A stretch of DNA of 64,000 bases from Macrophomina tecta. Lineage: Eukaryota > Ascomycota > Dothideomycetes > Botryosphaeriales > Botryosphaeriaceae. Made by a program: the position numbers and the translations under genes. Shown here in pieces: positions 23,078-34,351 of this stretch. Below the pieces are notes generated by a model. It saw only the letters and a program-made list of their open reading frames with translations, did no database searches and was not told the origin of the DNA. Each line of letters starts with the position of its first letter. Position 1 is the first letter of the stretch. The stretch covers positions 124,001 to 188,000 of the forward strand of contig JAKSGN010000022.1 of the NCBI GenBank assembly GCA_024180945.1, written 5' to 3'.

Positions 23078-23557
23078 ATGTCCAAGGAATTAAGCCAAGA
23101 TATCGAAATCTCCTTCCAGATACCTGACGAAGCCCGATCTAAGTGGATAAGGCATTTCCTCAACGAGCCTACAAGCTTCCAAGTCCTTGCACAACAAAAG
23201 CCATGGCTTATCCAAAAGTTTATAAAAACTATCTCCCTTAAAGACCTTAAAAAGCTATGTCGATCTACGACTCCACGCCATCATGTCAATGGAGACACGC
23301 ATTACTTTTGGGAACAATTTAGGCATTCTGAGATACTGTATACTCTGCGGGCTGAGGAACGCGCTTCAATACTATGGATTTGTCCGGATCCGTGTCAAGG
23401 CTGTCTTCTGGAGTCTTTGAGGGGGGATCTTGCTCTTGAAACGCTTAAAGCTATGGATAAGGACCAACGTGTACACACTCTAGAGAATTGGCTCTATTGG
23501 CTTAGATGCAAACTACACCTTCTAGATCGGCCTTTCTCTGTTGTACAAGAGATATAG
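23078..23557 (+). CDS. Hypothetical protein, 159 aa
   Basis: Intact single-exon frame from ATG 23078 to TAG. The protein is Leu/Lys/Trp-rich with several predicted amphipathic helices (for example WLIQKFIKTISLKDLKKLC and LENWLYWLRCKLHLL) and three Cys in the centre (CPDPCQGC, CxxxCxxC). No signal peptide or membrane segment. I do not recognise the family. Codon use and the absence of stops over 480 bases in a decaying neighbourhood favour a real gene, but a fragment of a larger protein is possible. Confidence 0.5.
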   Translation: MSKELSQDIEISFQIPDEARSKWIRHFLNEPTSFQVLAQQKPWLIQKFIKTISLKDLKKLCRSTTPRHHVNGDTHYFWEQFRHSEILYTLRAEERASILWICPDPCQGCLLESLRGDLALETLKAMDKDQRVHTLENWLYWLRCKLHLLDRPFSVVQEI

Positions 23558-24379
23558 CTTCCTAGTAGTAGCAATCGAGGCGTTGTGTCGGAAGGATAAC
23601 TTTGTAGAAAGCAGAACTTAGACTGAGTAATCTTCAATTGTATCTGATGCTTTTCAAGGACCTCTAACTGTCTGAAAGGTATGGTGTGCCCTCACTGGCC
23701 TCCTAACAACAGACGTGGAAATTAACGTCACTAGATGAGTGGTGGGTCTGTGTTCAACGCATGAGGTATTGCATACTTGATGCACTCATAAGACACTCAA
23801 CACTTTCACAAAGGTACTCAATAAATGCTCAAAATAAACCCCCGAATTAGTGTAACACCACTAATTAAGCGAACTACCTCTACACATATATAAGCAGTAC
23901 TGGTTATTTTCATCACCATGCCAATTCACTCCATTTACTCCTGATCAATACACAATAAAGTCCTTCATCATAGTTGATCAATAGCCTGGATTCTGTTTGG
24001 GGAACCGCAGGGCGTAGCGAGTAGAGAACTATTCTGAATAATCTGTAGCCTGCTGCTAGAATCACATGTGTTTAGCTTCTTAGTGTATTGTCAGCAGTCA
24101 AGAGGAGGACCTTCCCAACTCGCCTTTCCTCTGCGCCAAGTCATTATGATGTTTTCGAAGAAACACCTGCACATGCTTAGGGCGGTGGGCCATGGGGGGA
24201 ATGAACTCAGGTCGACTTATTTCTGTCATCCAACTGGACTATCACGTAACAAATAGGAGGTCGAATTGCTAGCCTCTAACAAAAGCTAGAGCGACTTGCA
24301 CAGAAAGCCTGTACGATTGCTTTCATCACTTATACGATGGGTTTGCTACGCTAGTATGGTGTGCAGAAGCATATGGACT
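23558..24379. other. Spacer, possible LTR-like promoter
   Basis: No gene recognised. 23880-23960 has a TATATAAGCAG box followed by ACAATAAAG, an arrangement seen in LTRs, but I could not find matching termini or a target duplication. Confidence 0.35.
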
Positions 24380-25614
24380 TCAAAGCTTGCTCTTTACTTC
24401 CGTCACGTATCCACCATTTGCATAGGCCAGCGTCAGGTCCCAGATCATCACTCCACCAAATGTCTTATACCCTTTCGCATAATCTATAACGCGCACCAGA
24501 TCCTCAGCACTCTTATACCCAGACTTAGCCGCTCCAGTGCTTGCTGGGACACCTAGAAACACCTTAGTGTTCTTACTAGCAGAGAGGGTGTTGACCCACC
24601 GATCCCACGCATCGAAGTTGAAATTGTCCTGTGTGGCGGCGTCGACAAAGGATTGTAATCCACAGTAGTTATTGTAGAACTGTACAAAGATCGCATCTAC
24701 TGGAACAGCACCTTCACCATTGCCGCTTGGTCCTGAGAGAAACTGATCGTCAGCTGCATCCGGGAAGGGGCATTGCGGAGCGGCAGTAAGTAGCCGATGC
24801 ACTCCGTCCTCGCTCGAGTCCATAAGATTGCGCAGCTTTTGTGCGAAAGGCGCCATGCCGGACACCATAGATTCAAAGTGGAAGTCAAAACCATCAACGG
24901 CAGCACTTCCGAAAGGGCGGAGAGCTATGCTGCCGCTCTGCTGCGGACCAAAGGTCTCCCATACAAGGCGGGCTGCATTCTGAGCCTCGATTTCGGAGCT
25001 GAATCCATAATCTTCGTAGGAAGGCCCACCAATTGACAGAAGAATTGTCTTGTTATACATATGCTGGCACGCCGCGATGTCTTCTCTGAGTCTGGTCAGC
25101 CGCCCAGAATACGAACTGGTGTCTAAGCCGACTTACTCGAGTTCTTTGCAGTAAAACAGGTTTTTGCCGGCAAACGTAGTGCAATTATTTACTTGGTTTG
25201 CGAAATTAAGCTCAGGCTGTCCTGAGGGCCCGGTGATCGCAGTTGCAAAGGCCAACGGGATTATCTAGATTTCGATGTCATCAAGATCATGATCTCTCGA
25301 ATCTGAACAAGTCTATTTACATCTATATTCGTATCTTATGAGGGGTCAGTAAGAGAAGTCTGCCTGATAGTGATTGAGGGAGCGTACTTGAGCAATAGTA
25401 GGACAGCCTCTGTTGGGCAAGACTACCTCCTAATTGGCCATACGAGTCTTGGCCTATTTGTGTAAGCCACTGCTGTATGTGATAGGCATGAAGGATATCC
25501 TATACCCCAATAAACTGCAAGATTGTTTTGGGCTGTGCGGTCAAATCCCGCGTACGACTCTTCAATGATGTAAAACATCCCAACGAGGGAGAGTGCTGTG
25601 TGTAGGCGGTACAT
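24380..25614 (-). pseudogene. GH18 class III chitinase, one in-frame TAG, catalytic motif DxxDxHxE
   Basis: Reconstructed exons: 25614-25506, 25453-25388, 25302-25137, 25091-24380. Introns are 45-85 bp, GT...AG, all in phase. Starts with a signal peptide (MYRLHTALSLVG...), then AVYWG-QDSYGQ across the first junction, LAQQRLSYYC, IIPLAFATAITGPSGQPELNF, CQHMYNKTILLSIGG, the catalytic strand VDGFDFHFES, VDAIFVQFYNNYCG, FLGVPAS and GGVMIWDLTLA. The length (350 codons) equals a complete secreted TIM barrel without a carbohydrate-binding module. Two defects: TAG at 25265-25267 just before IIPLAF, and His in place of the third Asp of DxxDxDxE (GAC to CAC), a residue needed for efficient catalysis in GH18 enzymes. 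Chitin hydrolysis is therefore unlikely even with readthrough. Family assignment is firm. Confidence 0.85.
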
Positions 25615-26127
25615 CTTCAAACGAGGTTGAGCTTGATCATCCAACCAGTCAGATGGACGAAGAGGATATGTCAAGTATAAATATCTGCAAGTGATATCAA
25701 GCAATATCTTGAGGATTCCTCCGGAATAAGTCCTTGCCGCTGAAGTTCGGCAACATTTAAGGACGGGCGCAAAAATGCACATGCAATATGTTACGAGTGC
25801 AGGTCTCATATATCGACTGTCCTGGCATGTTATGGTGAAATTTGGTAGAGTTCACTTGCCCGACCCGTCGCCTGAGCCATACGTAGGCCACAGACTATTC
25901 GGATGTAGAAACAAGAATTGCTGCACTACACTGTAAAGAAAGTTCAAACCCCTTTATAGACTAAAGGAAAGTAAGAGGTGGTAAGGATAAAAAAAAGGAG
26001 AGAGACAAAAAAAGAGATCTGCCAATCTTGTTTTAATCGTCGATGTCGCCTCTGTTGTCATTTGTAGGGCAAACTCGAGAACCGCTATCGGCTTCTGGGT
26101 TGGCACCTTCCGTGTCTTTGATTTGTC
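25615..26127. other. Intergenic spacer
   Basis: Upstream region of the chitinase. An open frame continues upstream of its ATG but looks noncoding. A purine-rich segment lies at 25970-26020. No other gene seen. Confidence 0.45.
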
Positions 26128-26578
26128 CTAGGCTCGTCTCCCTGGTAGCGCTGTTAAGCTCTTTGCCTTGCTTCCTATCTCTTGTTTGATCCCACCTCTC
26201 CACATTCGATGCGGTCGCTGTCTGCTCTTTCTATCCGGTGCTGGTGCTGATGGAGCTAGCAGTGTCCTGTCCGCACTTGGGTAAGGAGGCCGAATTGGTT
26301 TCGTGTGAGCTTGTCGTACAGATTCCGACTTAGCTAGTTTATCTGTCTCTTCGTTTCCCTTGATTCTAGAGTGACTCGGGATCAATCGTAGCGAAACTGA
26401 TCTGGAGGCCTTCCATAGCGAGGCAGCTGTCGCCCGAGATTTCTCGTACTATCACATGTGTTGATCTTCGACTATATAGATTTCGCAGGGATTGGAGACC
26501 TGCTTTGGCGTCGCCAGGCTTGGTGCGTTCTTCGTTCAGAAACTTGTCGGCGACAAGATGCATCCCGATTAGTATCAC
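26128..26578 (-). pseudogene. RNase H fragment of a LINE-type element
   Basis: Minus-strand pieces in two frames: LQSLRNLYSRRSTHVIVREIS and, downstream, IPSHSRIKGNEETDKLAKSES, which matches the terminal RNase H motif (WVPSH.GI.GNE.AD.LA). The boundary between the frames is near 26370. No reverse transcriptase was found beside it, so this is an isolated scrap. Confidence 0.65.
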
Positions 26579-26858
26579 AATCAGCTCAGCTGAGTGGATA
26601 GTGTAGGAACTTTACGGATCCGATTCCTTTTGAAGCGGGTTTTACCATTTGTCCCTGTTTATCAAGCGCCGCTGCTGTTACGCCGACGCCCGTTCTTGGG
26701 GGCCAGACGTATCGCCAGGTAGCTTAGGTGTTTTGGGGGCCGTTGGAGGTAGGGGAGGTTCGCACAAGGATGTAGAGTAAAGGATCAATTGATAAGTTGA
26801 CTATCAGAGTCCTACCTACAATATTGAGCTTGATCTATATACATTAGGAAATGCGGTT

Positions 26859-26977
26859 TGTTGAACTTTATGGAAGAAATGAGATTCTCGGTGATGAGCA
26901 GAAGCAGGAGAGGGAAGAGGCCTCTTATACACCTGCATGATACACTACTGAACCTTAAGTACACGAAAGTTCCAACA
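26859..26977 (+). repeat. Solo LTR, 119 bp, TSD CGGTT
   Basis: Begins TGTTGAACTT and ends AAGTTCCAACA, with imperfect inverted termini. The 5 bases before (26854-26858) and after (26978-26982) are both CGGTT. A CCTCTTATAC word in the middle resembles a TATA region. No internal retrotransposon sequence adjoins it. Orientation is arbitrary. Confidence 0.85.
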
Positions 26978-28462
26978 CGGTTATTAACCTCTGATGTTGT
27001 CTCTTAACTCTCGGTGGGTTACAGTTTGAGGTTAGGCTTGGCATTATTACACCTCAAAGTTGGGTGTAGCGGAAGACACAGCGGCCTCTTAAGGAAGCGC
27101 GGGAAGAGAGCCCGCACGAGAGATACAGCCGCAAGGGAACGCAGCGCTTACCACCTGCGGCGAGGCAGAAGACGGAGCCCCCACAAGAGAAACGCCTGCA
27201 AGCACAAGAAGGAGTGCAGAACAGTGACATCAGGCCAGGATCCCGCAGGGGAACAGGAGCGGCAGGGTCGGGATACCGATCCGAAAAAACGGCAAAGGAC
27301 ATGCGGCACGAACAATAGGTAAGGAGACCATCTCGTCCGCTCCCCACGACAGAAGTCGGGATTCAGGAAACAGGCACTTAGCGCCCGCATCACGTGCGTC
27401 CCGCTGGATCATCTTGGATAACGACTATCCAACAGAACTCAGGATAGTTAAGGATCCCAACTATCCACGCTTGTCCCAGATTGCAGTATATATATAAATG
27501 CACTCATTAGATAGCACTGTGACCTCCGTGGGCAATTCAAGGCAGCAATTCAGATATTGCTGGTAACACGGTCTTCGCACACGCTGTGCTCAGTCTCACT
27601 TTGTTCGTTGCTGCTCTCAACTTCTTCTTGTATCCACTCTAAGAAAACCCTAAGGCTTTCCGACATATTAAGTGATTCCGGAGCTTAGTAGAAGAGATCA
27701 GCCTTTACAATCGCATAGGATTGAATCCTAGTCTCTGCTCTGGTTAAGTATTGATGTCTCAAGTCGAATCGCCTCACTGGAATCTAGCCGCATAGAGACT
27801 GCATTGATATCTTGAACAACGGCTGTACTTATTTGTTCAGCTCACGTCTTAACGCTGATTCTTTCTGGTTCTGTGGGTTTGTGGAGCTCCGGTCCAAAGA
27901 ATTACTGTGGCGTCATGACTTCTCCCAAGGCGAAACACCTTGATATTACGCTTTGACGCAAAACTGCACATCTATCTAAGCGACGGGAGGCTATGTATAT
28001 GTAACCATTCAACGGAGAGGTAATGAGACGAAGTGGACGAGCAAGGGGAGGTAACTAGATGAAGAGGTTGGGAACGACTACTGTTCGCGATAGGCAGAAG
28101 GCTACAATAATGCCGCGAACGAGAGTAAGTCAAACAGCTGGTCTCTATCTACCAGTGTGCACTCGAGCATTGTAAGAACCAGACCTACCTTGATAGCAGG
28201 TGCTCCTTCTCCATCTGATGAGACTAGCACCGTATCCCCATCGGCTTCAGATAGGCTGGCGAATTCTTGTTTTCGCAGTTCAGATCCCACACGAGCCCCG
28301 TCTCCCGGCCCCTTTCCTCAGCACTGGGCCTGGCCATTCGTAATGAGAGGCTGGCGATCCTATTGTTCTGCGAGTCCAAAGCCGGATAACGAGCGAAACA
28401 ATTTTTACGGCACCCCTCCATTTTGCCTCGCCACGCCACGTGCATGCTGCAGTATACCTTTC
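26978..28462. other. Region without a recognised gene
   Basis: 1.5 kb. 27060-27320 is GC-rich and open in several frames (around 100 codons) with no domain. Nothing recognisable to 28462. Confidence 0.45.
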
Positions 28463-28600
28463 TGTTGAATTTGGTGGTGATACCATCAATTGAGAATGAG
28501 TGGCATGAGGACTGAGAGGTACGTTTAGGGGAAGTCCTCTTATCCGTCCTCTTCCGTGACTAAGCTAAAGTTTATTGTACACACACGTGATATTCCAACA
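28463..28600 (+). repeat. Solo LTR family C, 138 bp, TSD CTTTC
   Basis: Starts TGTTGAATTTGG and ends GATATTCCAACA, flanked by CTTTC at 28458-28462 and 28601-28605. More than 90 percent identical by eye to 51339-51475. It carries CCTCTTATCC and TTTATTGTACACACACG. A second full copy with its own TSD confirms a mobile family. Confidence 0.92.
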
Positions 28601-28813
28601 CTTTCATATGACGGGGTCGCAGAGCAGACCCACTAGCCGCGCAGAAGGGAGTTGGCTTCGCCACCACCCGTTGGAATAAGCCTTCATTGCATCCTTCATT
28701 TCACTTTCGAGTTTTCTAGGATGCCAAGTTCCCGAGATGGACTGCAGCAGTGAAGTGAGGATCTCTGTAGTGATCCCGCAGCGGTGGAGTTACAATTGAT
28801 AAGCTGACTCATC

Positions 28814-29563
28814 ATGCAGCAGAAGCCATTGACCTTCTTCCCTTCCCTTGGGTTCGGCAAAGGGGTTAAGAGCATCGGCGCGTCCTCTCCTATCATGAAT
28901 CGTCGCGACGAAGGCCAGCAGGACGATATAGGCCCTCAACCATCAGGGAAATGCCAGAAGAACGCCCAGACTCAAGAAACCAAAGCGTACAGCTCCGAGA
29001 TGGCCGTAAGATCCCCACATGTCCTGCTTAAACATCTCAGTGGAGTCTTCGCTGACTGTATTTCACAGCCGCCTTCAAAATGTAGATCCCGAAAACGTTC
29101 CGCGTCCATCTCTTACAAGGTGCCCGAACCTAAACGAAAGCGTCCGGATGTGCAGTCCACGTATAATTACTCTCTGGAACATATAGATTCTGATGGAGAT
29201 TATCGCATCGGCCATTGCAAACATGACGCTGTAGGCCATTCAATAGTTTACCTTGGCTCGATTGGGCAAGAAAATCCATCGTATATGTCTGTGGCCAAGG
29301 GGGACGATCTCGAAGGGCCTTCTGATTGCAAAATTGCGCACAAGTCCATCATGTTTGATCGGCAGATTACTGGCTTCCGCAGTCCTGATGGGCAAAATCG
29401 TTTGGGCCATTCTTGGCAGCAGTACGAACAGAGCATGATGCAAGGCGTTTCCTTCGATAATGCGATTGTTCATTTGGATGGTGAATCCAACACTGAGAAC
29501 GAGGTCTCCGATGCTCTCGAGAGCTGCGATAGAGACAGCAATATGTCATGGGAGATGGTATGA
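28814..29563 (+). CDS. Hypothetical nuclear-type protein, 249 aa
   Basis: Uninterrupted frame starting at ATG 28814. Two basic clusters (SRKRSAS and PKRKRPDV, residues about 90-115) look like nuclear localisation signals. The C-terminal half is acidic and Asp/Ser-rich (HIDSDGDY, NEVSDALESCDRDSN). No recognised domain, signal peptide or membrane segment. The last codons, ATG followed by GTATGA, could be a splice donor, so the protein may continue in a further exon. Real-gene status rests only on length and the absence of stops. Confidence 0.45.
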   Translation: MQQKPLTFFPSLGFGKGVKSIGASSPIMNRRDEGQQDDIGPQPSGKCQKNAQTQETKAYSSEMAVRSPHVLLKHLSGVFADCISQPPSKCRSRKRSASISYKVPEPKRKRPDVQSTYNYSLEHIDSDGDYRIGHCKHDAVGHSIVYLGSIGQENPSYMSVAKGDDLEGPSDCKIAHKSIMFDRQITGFRSPDGQNRLGHSWQQYEQSMMQGVSFDNAIVHLDGESNTENEVSDALESCDRDSNMSWEMV

Positions 29564-30989
29564 ATGCTTCGTTTATTTCAACTGAAACCGCTTATGGTCA
29601 CTGAATATTTGCGTTGAGCCAATACGCTTCTTCACTCCGCATGTCTTGCTATCATCTCAAGTGAAGGTGCCAACGTTCTTAAGCAGGGCCTCACCTGCAG
29701 CGAAGTAAAGGACGAGCAAGAGTGCACATGCCAAGTACAGCCTTGACCACAGCCGGCTATCGAACCGGGAATTTTAGCCGAATCCAGTTAACATCCGCAC
29801 GTAGCTATTATAGCTCATCCCTTACGCAGCCTTAGAACTTTGTGAATGTCCATTCCAAACTCTCCTCAAGCCCTTAAAGCTGCTTGTTCATCCACCTACA
29901 GTTGGCTCGGACTTCTTCCCTCTCTCACTCTGTAGTGCGCTTTGAAGCTTATTTCTGTATGTTATTATTGGTTCTGACTGGGCATGTTTATATGTCCTCG
30001 TTACGGACCTCGCCATGTCGTCTCAGGAGTAATTAGCTTGGGAACGTTTCGAGTGTGACGGAAATGTGTGAGATTCGATATAGCTTTCGGAGATATTCGC
30101 CTGGACTTTAACATGATCGTTTTTCTTAGATAAGGATTTCCAAATGATTACTTCAACACCCCACAGTCGCGGCTGCGATTGAGTACTTCTAACACAAGCC
30201 CCGTTTGCGCGTCCAATCTCTAGATGACTCCGTAACGAAATCACATTCTCCTCGCTCTTTGTAACCGCGGTCGATTCAAAAGTACGTTCTGTAGTGTCTG
30301 CGCCACGTACCAGGACGATGTGAAGGGGTCTTATGGAGGGGTATGCTTTAAGCTGACGCAGCCATGTCGCGCAGCATAACAGACGCACCTTACCGTCCAA
30401 CTGAGCTGTTTGCAGGGCGCTGAGTGTTTTGACCTATGAGCTAGGGTTGCGTGCTTGAGGAGGATACGTGGGCTTCGCTGGGCCTTTGTCCAAGACCGAC
30501 AGTATCTGTTCAACTCGTCGCTCAAGATTCGTCTGATATCGTCTAAGAGCCCACAGCTCGTACACTAAAGTGATGTGCGCCTATAGGAACTTTGTAGGTC
30601 GAAAACGGTGGACAGCAAGCCGGTGCGTCCAGAGCGGAGGTGGGTTTGGAACGGTAGCCATTGCATAGGAGTTATCAACCTCCAGGCAGCCGTAAATAAA
30701 GAGCGCAAACACGGATCTTCGGGTGGGGCGACCTTGGGAAAGCGTGACCAAGCGAAGGGGGTTGAACGCATGCAGACAGTTTTAGAGTACAGGAAGCGTA
30801 GCCAGTAAGCCGGATGCTACTTTCAAGAACATACAGCTTGACTCTGCAAAGCCAGTGGTAGGTCTAACGGTAACAAGCGCTAGACTCAGTCCGGAGCTCT
30901 TAAGGTGACGCTCTAAGATCTCGAGATTGTTTCGAAGCCATCACTGCTAAGCGGTGTTCCTAGCACTAACGCGATGGGTAACGGGGTGA
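29564..30989. other. Intergenic, no gene recognised
   Basis: 1.4 kb with only short frames. A cloverleaf-like stretch near 29757-29820 was examined and not accepted as a tRNA. Confidence 0.45.
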
Positions 30990-32581
30990 CTACATCGACG
31001 CGTTGCTGGACTTGCTGGCCGGGCCAAGCTCGAAGGAGGCTCGGCAAATGTGGACCGAACTTCCGTCTTTGCCATCTCCACGAAAGAATCCACCGTCGAT
31101 ACGATGCTCACTGTTCCCAGCAGGCTTCCGGATACTCCTAAACAGCAGCGAGGAAATAGCTGGCATGCACGCGCATACGACACCTGTATGCACCTCTATA
31201 GTACTCCAATAACCCATCTCAACGTAGTCCCCTACATCTATCAGCGATAATGGAGTTGTCTCGCTCGTTCGAGAACTTACACGTGGGGTTCTCAGAGTTT
31301 GCAAATTGTATGAGTGACTCCAATCGCAGAATGCTAACGAGTGTGACGCTGGTTGGTATCAAATCGTTAGCTCAGAGATAAGCAAAAACTCGAATGTTGG
31401 GAGGGACTCGTACAATAGGCCGACGCTGAATATCGCAAAGAGACGAGCCTTCTTGCCCATGGACATTTTCAGCTTCGCGAGCTGGGGCAAAGGCAGCATG
31501 ATTATGCTGATATCGAGAATGATATTCGCCACCGCACACGCCCAGCCCTGTGCGTTGACATTGTTGCACTCGCCGGAATGCTCGCCGTCCCAATGCTTCC
31601 ATGCCGCCGAGATAGGTCTGCATTGGAAGACGGACACAGTAGCAAAAACTATGAAGTATGCGATGCAGCAAGCGATTAAAGTAGCGGTGGCTCTTCTGAA
31701 GGATTCGTTGGGAAATATCCTGAGATAGAAGTAGAGGATAGAAATCTTCGTGAGGGCGGTCGAGGCGAGGTAGAGAGGTTCGTCGATATAGTATACCTAT
31801 GAGATGTTAAAAAGAGTGGTCATTGAATTCAGAAGAGCTGACAGACGTATAGGACGCGATCGATGTTATCAGGGGACAATGTCCAGATGTCTTTTCCCAA
31901 TCCGTTTCTTGCAACTGCCGTGCAAGGTCAGCATGGCACGTTCTAATGAGTGTAATCTTAAAGAGAGAGAGAGAGAGAGAGCAGTTAGAGAAAACGTACG
32001 GATGAGAGAGAAGACGGAGAATGGGATAATAGCAACCATGGCGAGCATCATCATGTAATCGTCCATACCGCAGTTCGCAGGCTGGGAGGTCATCCGGGAG
32101 AGAGCTCTGAGCGCAAAGGCAAGTAGAGCGACGGCACCGCCGCCGAGACCAAATCCAGAGATGCGCATCGTTTCGTCTCGGACAGTTGCGTGACAGGCAG
32201 TCTGGGAGGCATTCTTGGCTGCTAGATTAAGTCAGAAAATTCCCTTTCCTTCAGGGAAGAGACGGAAAAGGGATTGAGTGGTCATACCAAGTTGCTCTTT
32301 TACTGTACAGTTGCTCCGAACGCAAATGTCGACGAACTGGACGGCCTCACCATTGCTACAGAGACATTGTTGATCGAGAGGTGTACATATCGCACTAATT
32401 GAGAGAGCATATATACATCTCTCCTACCAAAGCTACCATTAAAAGAAAATCAAGGAAAGCGAACATGCTCCACAATTACTGCACAGAGCGGCAAGAGGTC
32501 AGTAGTATGGACTGGGTGCGTTCCGAATGCCAATCCAGCGAGTGAGATCAGTGCAATTTCCCTTAATACCATGTCTTTCAT
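30990..32581 (-). CDS. CFEM-domain Pth11-like seven-transmembrane receptor
   Basis: Minus strand, start ATG 32581. A signal peptide (REIALISLAGLAFG) precedes the extracellular CFEM module: LPLC near 32480, then exon 32394-32288 with CTPLDQQCLCSNGEAVQFVDIC..SNCTVKEQL, and NASQTAC at the start of exon 32221-32000. The 7-TM part follows: MDDYMMMLAMVA (same exon), NGLGKDIWTLSPDNI (31914-31847), DEPLYLASTALTKISILYFYLRIFP through VFQCRP and IMLPLPQLAKL (31796-31414), VTLVSILRLESL (31348-31281), and GYWSTIEVHTGVVCACMPA (31237-30990). Phases join from exon 2 onward. The first intron is not resolved: candidate donors do not match the phase of exon 2. Seven of the usual eight CFEM cysteines were found; Val occupies the second position in my reading. 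The family senses surfaces and nutrients via G proteins. Probably functional, though the 5' end is uncertain. Confidence 0.82.
31963..31981. repeat. (GA)n microsatellite in a receptor intron
   Basis: AG/GA dinucleotide run inside the intron between receptor exons ending at 32000 and starting at 31914. It gives a long polypyrimidine tract on the transcribed strand. Confidence 0.85.
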
Positions 32582-33561
32582 CGGGATGTCTCAAGGTCAG
32601 CTGCTGAGTGTTGACAAGTGTTCAAAGAGAGGACGGAGATATCTATTTCGATGTCTCGCATCAGCATCTTATATGACAATGCAAGTGTATCCAGGTCCTC
32701 TGTTATTTCGATCTCGGAGCTGGTGATCTCACTACCTTGCGGCACAGCAGAGCTGTTGGTTCCCCGACATTCTGTCGAGTGCCGATGACATATACCGTGT
32801 GATTTTTCCCGGGGAACACAGGATCACGCCGGCTCGGGTTAGTAGAATATTGACGAGAGGCGTCTATGAAAGGGGGGCGGCGACAATCCTTGTTCCTCAG
32901 GCTTGCCTCAGGGGTATTCGCCTAAAGATACCTTATTCAGACAATGCCCGTCGCTCCCCGACTCAAGAAAAGTTCAAAAATATGACCTTCGCCTCGGTGA
33001 CGTAGTAGCTCATGTTGGCCATCTGTGCCACATCCAAGAAGGTGCGGATGAACCAGAGATCTCCGGATGCGTCAGTCTCACTGGGCCGCTCCCTTCTTAC
33101 CAGATGGTGAAGTGCCCTTCGATTTCATTTGCAGAAGCCCTCAACGGCGATTGTTAAGTATGAAGAAGTAGTTTGGAAGCCGTGGTCATAGAACTATGAG
33201 GCAACAGCCCGAAGTCCATGCGTAGAATACCTTTACCATGCTTGAGCAAGCAACTGAGTGGCACAGCGAATGAACATGCAAACACATATAGATCACATCG
33301 TTGTCCTTGCTAGACATCATCCCCGGTTTAACTTATAAGTATTGTCCAAAAACCATGAAACATTCTCTTTAGGAGTCCAATCTCCGAGGGAGTCTCTCGT
33401 CACTGCCAGCCTGTTCTTTAAGACTTCCGATTCCATCAGATCCATTTCGATCCCTGCAAATAGGGGAGCATTCAGCGGAGCAGATCAAGGTCTCTTCGCG
33501 ACTGTTGCGGTAATCTTCCATCCGCTTGCCATAGCATTTCCAGAGACTGCAGATTACATGC
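32582..33561. other. Intergenic spacer
   Basis: Upstream region of the receptor gene and spacer to the solo LTR. No gene recognised. Confidence 0.45.
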
Positions 33562-34076
33562 TGTTGGAATGGAGCAAAAGAACGGAACTCGTCCAGTTAC
33601 TCCATATTACTAGGGGGCCTCTTATACCCCCACCCCCTGATGTTAGGGTTGGTGGAACTGACGCATATATCTAACACACCCCCTCACCGAAAATGACGAA
33701 TCAGCCTGAGGATTCGGATTTTTTGGTGGAGTTGCGAGGGCAGTTATAGTAGATGTGGTGAGGAATTACATCGCTTGCCCATCATTGGATTCGAACGCGT
33801 GACCTCTAAGCTCTTCTCAGCCGCGGTGATTTGTTTGTATCAACCACGTGATAAATAGAGTTCCCACTTGTGACGTGCGCCAGTGCGGAAGTTAGGGCTC
33901 ATAACTGTTGGAACAAGTGAAGTGACAGCTTATTCAGTGATGAAGAAAGTGGATTGGCATGAAGAGGGAGAGGGTTGGTGACCCGACCGCCTCTTATACG
34001 AGTAATTGTAGCTAAGCGATGTGGTGTGATAATAAGGAGACCTTGAAACACGTGATTAATCCAACACATGCTTTAT
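33562..34076 (+). repeat. Probable solo LTR, 515 bp, TSD CATGC
   Basis: Termini TGTTGG...CCAACA (6-bp perfect inverted ends) flanked by CATGC on both sides (33557-33561 and 34077-34081). Two CCTCTTATAC words lie inside, near 33610 and 33993. An internal TGTTGGAA at 33906 raised the alternative of a tiny two-LTR element, but the two halves do not resemble each other, so a single long LTR fits better. Confidence 0.65.
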
Positions 34077-34351
34077 TCGACGCAGAATACGCATCTCTAC
34101 GGAAGCTAAACGACCTGGTACTAGCAAAGAGTTATTCACTAATAATTGCTAGGACGAAAGCAAAGAGCATATCTATAGATTATTTCTATGATACAATAGA
34201 TCAAGTGTACTAACTGTAGAGACTAAAATACAATATAAAGAAGATGGGACTGAGGTAGAGAAGACAAACGGATCAAGTGCTCAAATTGGCCATTTGTAGC
34301 TGGTACACACACCAGGAAGATGTCCAAGAGGATCGGCGGGAGCTGGTGTTT

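Noticed and set aside
29757..29825. tRNA-like minus-strand sequence with a GTTCGA core
   Set aside because: Acceptor ends do not pair and the T and anticodon stems are mismatched or of wrong size, so it is not a credible tRNA.
33780..33850. tRNA-like B-box (GGATTCGAAC) and possible SINE
   Set aside because: No matching A-box or closing stems, and the site lies inside the proposed 515-bp LTR. Chance or an ancient fragment is as likely.
33562..34076. Two-LTR miniature retrotransposon
   Set aside because: The two internal TGTTGGAA starts suggested paired LTRs, but the halves share no sequence beyond short words. A single solo LTR explains the CATGC duplication better.
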